A stretch of 64,000 nucleotides of DNA from CAVPXC01 sp963709505 (GTDB lineage Bacteria > Chloroflexota > Anaerolineae > JAAEKA01): contig CAVPXC010000003.1 of assembly GCA_963709505.1 (NCBI GenBank), forward strand, positions 248,001-312,000. Direction: 5' to 3'. The notes beneath the pieces were generated by a model that saw nothing but the letters and a program-made list of their open reading frames with translations, had not been told where the DNA came from and made no database searches. Position 1 is the stretch's first letter. Each line of letters opens with the position of its first letter. The position numbers were made by a program, and so were the translations under genes. Positions 62,772-64,000 of the stretch are shown here, one piece after another.

Positions 62772-63019
62772 CTTTGTTTCCTCCAGGATCTGATTGTTGG
62801 TGCTTATGGCCAGGTGTTGCCCAAAAGCCGTACCGGACACCACCACGAAAGGGTTCAGTAATTATTGTACACTTTAGCGCAGGACCGGTCAAGAGTTGGT
62901 GAGAACCAGCCCGATCGGGGTAGTTGCGCCTGGTAGGGGCATCTTGCCTTGCCTCCGCAGGGGTCAAGTCCTGGCCGCCCGCCTAGCAGTATCCTGCTCA
63001 GAAACTTGCCCAGTTATGT

Positions 63020-63299
63020 CATGCTGAGACCCCGCATCCCGCGGGGCGGTATTCGCAAACGAATGACATGGTATGTCATGAGTAGGTCCGCCGAAGCACA
63101 CTTGCGTCGCAAGCACGTGCAGATGTCTTGACGTGGATGCAAACGGAGATCCTTCGCCGAGCCTCACGGCGCAGCGTCAGTGACACGAACAAGTTTCTTC
63201 ATTTGCCAATACCGCCCCGCGGGATGCAGGGGTCTACTCATGACATACCATGTCATTCGTTTGCGAATACCGCCCCGCGGGATGCGGGGTCTCAGCATG
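63020..63299. repeat. 66-bp perfect inverted repeat, possible MITE
   Basis: Arms 63020-63085 and 63234-63299 are exactly complementary over 66 bp, with 148 bp between. A third partial copy (CCGCCCCGCGGGATGC core) lies at about 63207-63233, directly before the right arm. The inner segment encodes nothing recognisable. Confidence 0.9.
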
Positions 63300-63301
63300 A
63301 A

Positions 63302-63331
63302 TTCGATAAGTCCTGACCTTTGTGCTACAAT
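63302..63331 (+). promoter_or_regulatory. Candidate promoter of the last gene
   Basis: TTCGAT (63302-63307), an 18-bp spacer and TACAAT (63326-63331) with a preceding TG (extended -10), about 105 bp before the ATG. Confidence 0.45.
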
Positions 63332-63437
63332 TCACCGCAACCGGAAAGGACCTCTGCATCTTCTCGACTGATTGCCTTCGCACGTGGCACGACCCGACAG
63401 TCGAGAACCTGTCAAAGCACTGCCCAGGAGAGAACCT

Positions 63438-64000
63438 ATGACCGTCACAGCACAACCCATTGGGAAGGCCGAGACACCCAAGCCCCGCCGCAAGGATTTG
63501 ATGGTCCTGTGGGCTGGGATCGCGTTTAGCTTCATCTTCACTGGAATCATCTGGCTGGCCGGCGAGCGGCTGAACAGCATTCCTTTGCTGCCGGATCAGG
63601 GCGTGGCCTGGTATTATTGGAAGCTGCCGGAGCCAACCCTCATCACGCGAGCCACGGCCTGGGGTTTTTACCTGGCCAACCAGATCACGATCTGGTGGCT
63701 GATTTGGTACGCACAGAAAAGCAATCTGCGCTACACCACCGGCCTGCACAAGGTCAACATCTGGGCGCTGGCCGCCATGGCTTTCTTCATCTTCCTGCAT
63801 TTCGTGCAGACGCCACCTCTGGTACGACGGTCTGGCCCAGGACGTGAGTATCTTCAGCTCGCAGGGATCGGTCATCGTGCTGCTGGTCTGGGTACTCTTA
63901 ATGGAGAACAACCGTCGCGGCATGGTCTTCGGCAAGAAGCTGCCGATCAAGCAGGAGATCATCCGCTTCGCCCGCAAGTACCACGGCTACTTCTTCGCCT
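63438..64000 (+). CDS. Polytopic membrane protein, unrecognised (3' partial, frameshifted)
   Basis: The ATG at 63438 follows AGGAGAGAAC. The protein begins with a short basic tail (KAETPKPRRKDL), then hydrophobic helices: LMVLWAGIAFSFIFTGIIWLAG, a second at TAWGFYLANQITIWWLIWYAQ and a third at IWALAAMAFFIFLHFVQ. One extra C near 63814 breaks the frame; it resumes as HLWYDGLAQDVSIFSSQGSVIVLLVWVLLMENNRRGMVFGKK and runs off the window. I do not recognise the family; the Trp/Tyr-rich helices suggest an integral membrane enzyme or sensor. Confidence 0.6.
   Translation, partial: MTVTAQPIGKAETPKPRRKDLMVLWAGIAFSFIFTGIIWLAGERLNSIPLLPDQGVAWYYWKLPEPTLITRATAWGFYLANQITIWWLIWYAQKSNLRYTTGLHKVNIWALAAMAFFIFLHFVQTPPLVRRSGPGREYLQLAGIGHRAAGLGTLNGEQPSRHGLRQEAADQAGDHPLRPQVPRLLLR

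Larger units (their letters stand above)
62772..63437. other. Repeat-containing gap before the last gene
   Basis: A 666-bp region, divergent between ferritin and the membrane-protein gene. It holds the 66-bp inverted repeat at 63020-63299 and a candidate extended -10 (TGC-TACAAT, 63323-63331). No gene is seen. Confidence 0.6.

Overview
The window is high-GC bacterial chromosome and most resembles an uncultured Chloroflexota (Anaerolineae/Caldilineae-like) genome. The clues are lipoproteins with Ser/Pro/Thr linkers, a bacterial XPB helicase operon, DUF5679 zinc ribbons, abundant heptanucleotide tandem repeats and extended -10 promoters of the form TGGTAnnnT. The lineage call is an inference; no rRNA or tRNA gene was seen. 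About 15 genes carry single-base indels, often in short homopolymers. They hit genes that should be intact (rimM, tex, mutY), so draft-assembly error is the most likely cause.

Layout. 1-6080: end of a TPR regulator, a secreted subtilase with an 18-bp coding minisatellite, a PAC2 protein and a CDP-alcohol phosphatidyltransferase. 6260-10962: MarR regulator and a heterodimeric ABC exporter. 11114-17598: an enoyl-CoA isomerase-like protein, a coupled small-membrane/transglutaminase-like pair, a SpoIIE-type phosphatase, a PPi-type phosphofructokinase and a TauE/SafE permease. 17616-22414: glycolate oxidase locus (GlcF and a GlcD-GlcE fusion) with a methyltransferase between them. 22618-26574: a PotDBCA polyamine-type importer. 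27056-29353: a 21-residue-repeat protein overlapping an RDD membrane protein. 30544-36466: an XPB helicase followed by two Helicase_C_3-type proteins. 36736-43858: aldo/keto reductase, lipoprotein, alcohol dehydrogenase, DUF362 protein and MutY. 44008-46122: ornithine aminotransferase and a NUDIX protein. 46304-52637: rpsP-khpA-rimM-dprA-topA-xerC, a compact housekeeping cluster. 54074-55862: an IS200/IS605 element with broken tnpA and intact tnpB. 55873-64000: dGTPase, Tex, a PIN toxin-antitoxin pair, a lipase, ferritin and a partial membrane protein.

The most unusual signal is non-coding. Nine intergenic palindromes have 12-13-bp stems around an 8-nt centre related to CTTCCGAG or its complement. 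The stems differ from site to site but stay complementary. Every copy lies 15-95 nt upstream of the start of an unrelated gene, and six of the nine form three inverted pairs 51-56 bp apart. The second theme is heptanucleotide repeat DNA: it fills gaps between genes and has also been read in frame inside two enzymes, at the GlcD-GlcE fusion joint and in Tex.
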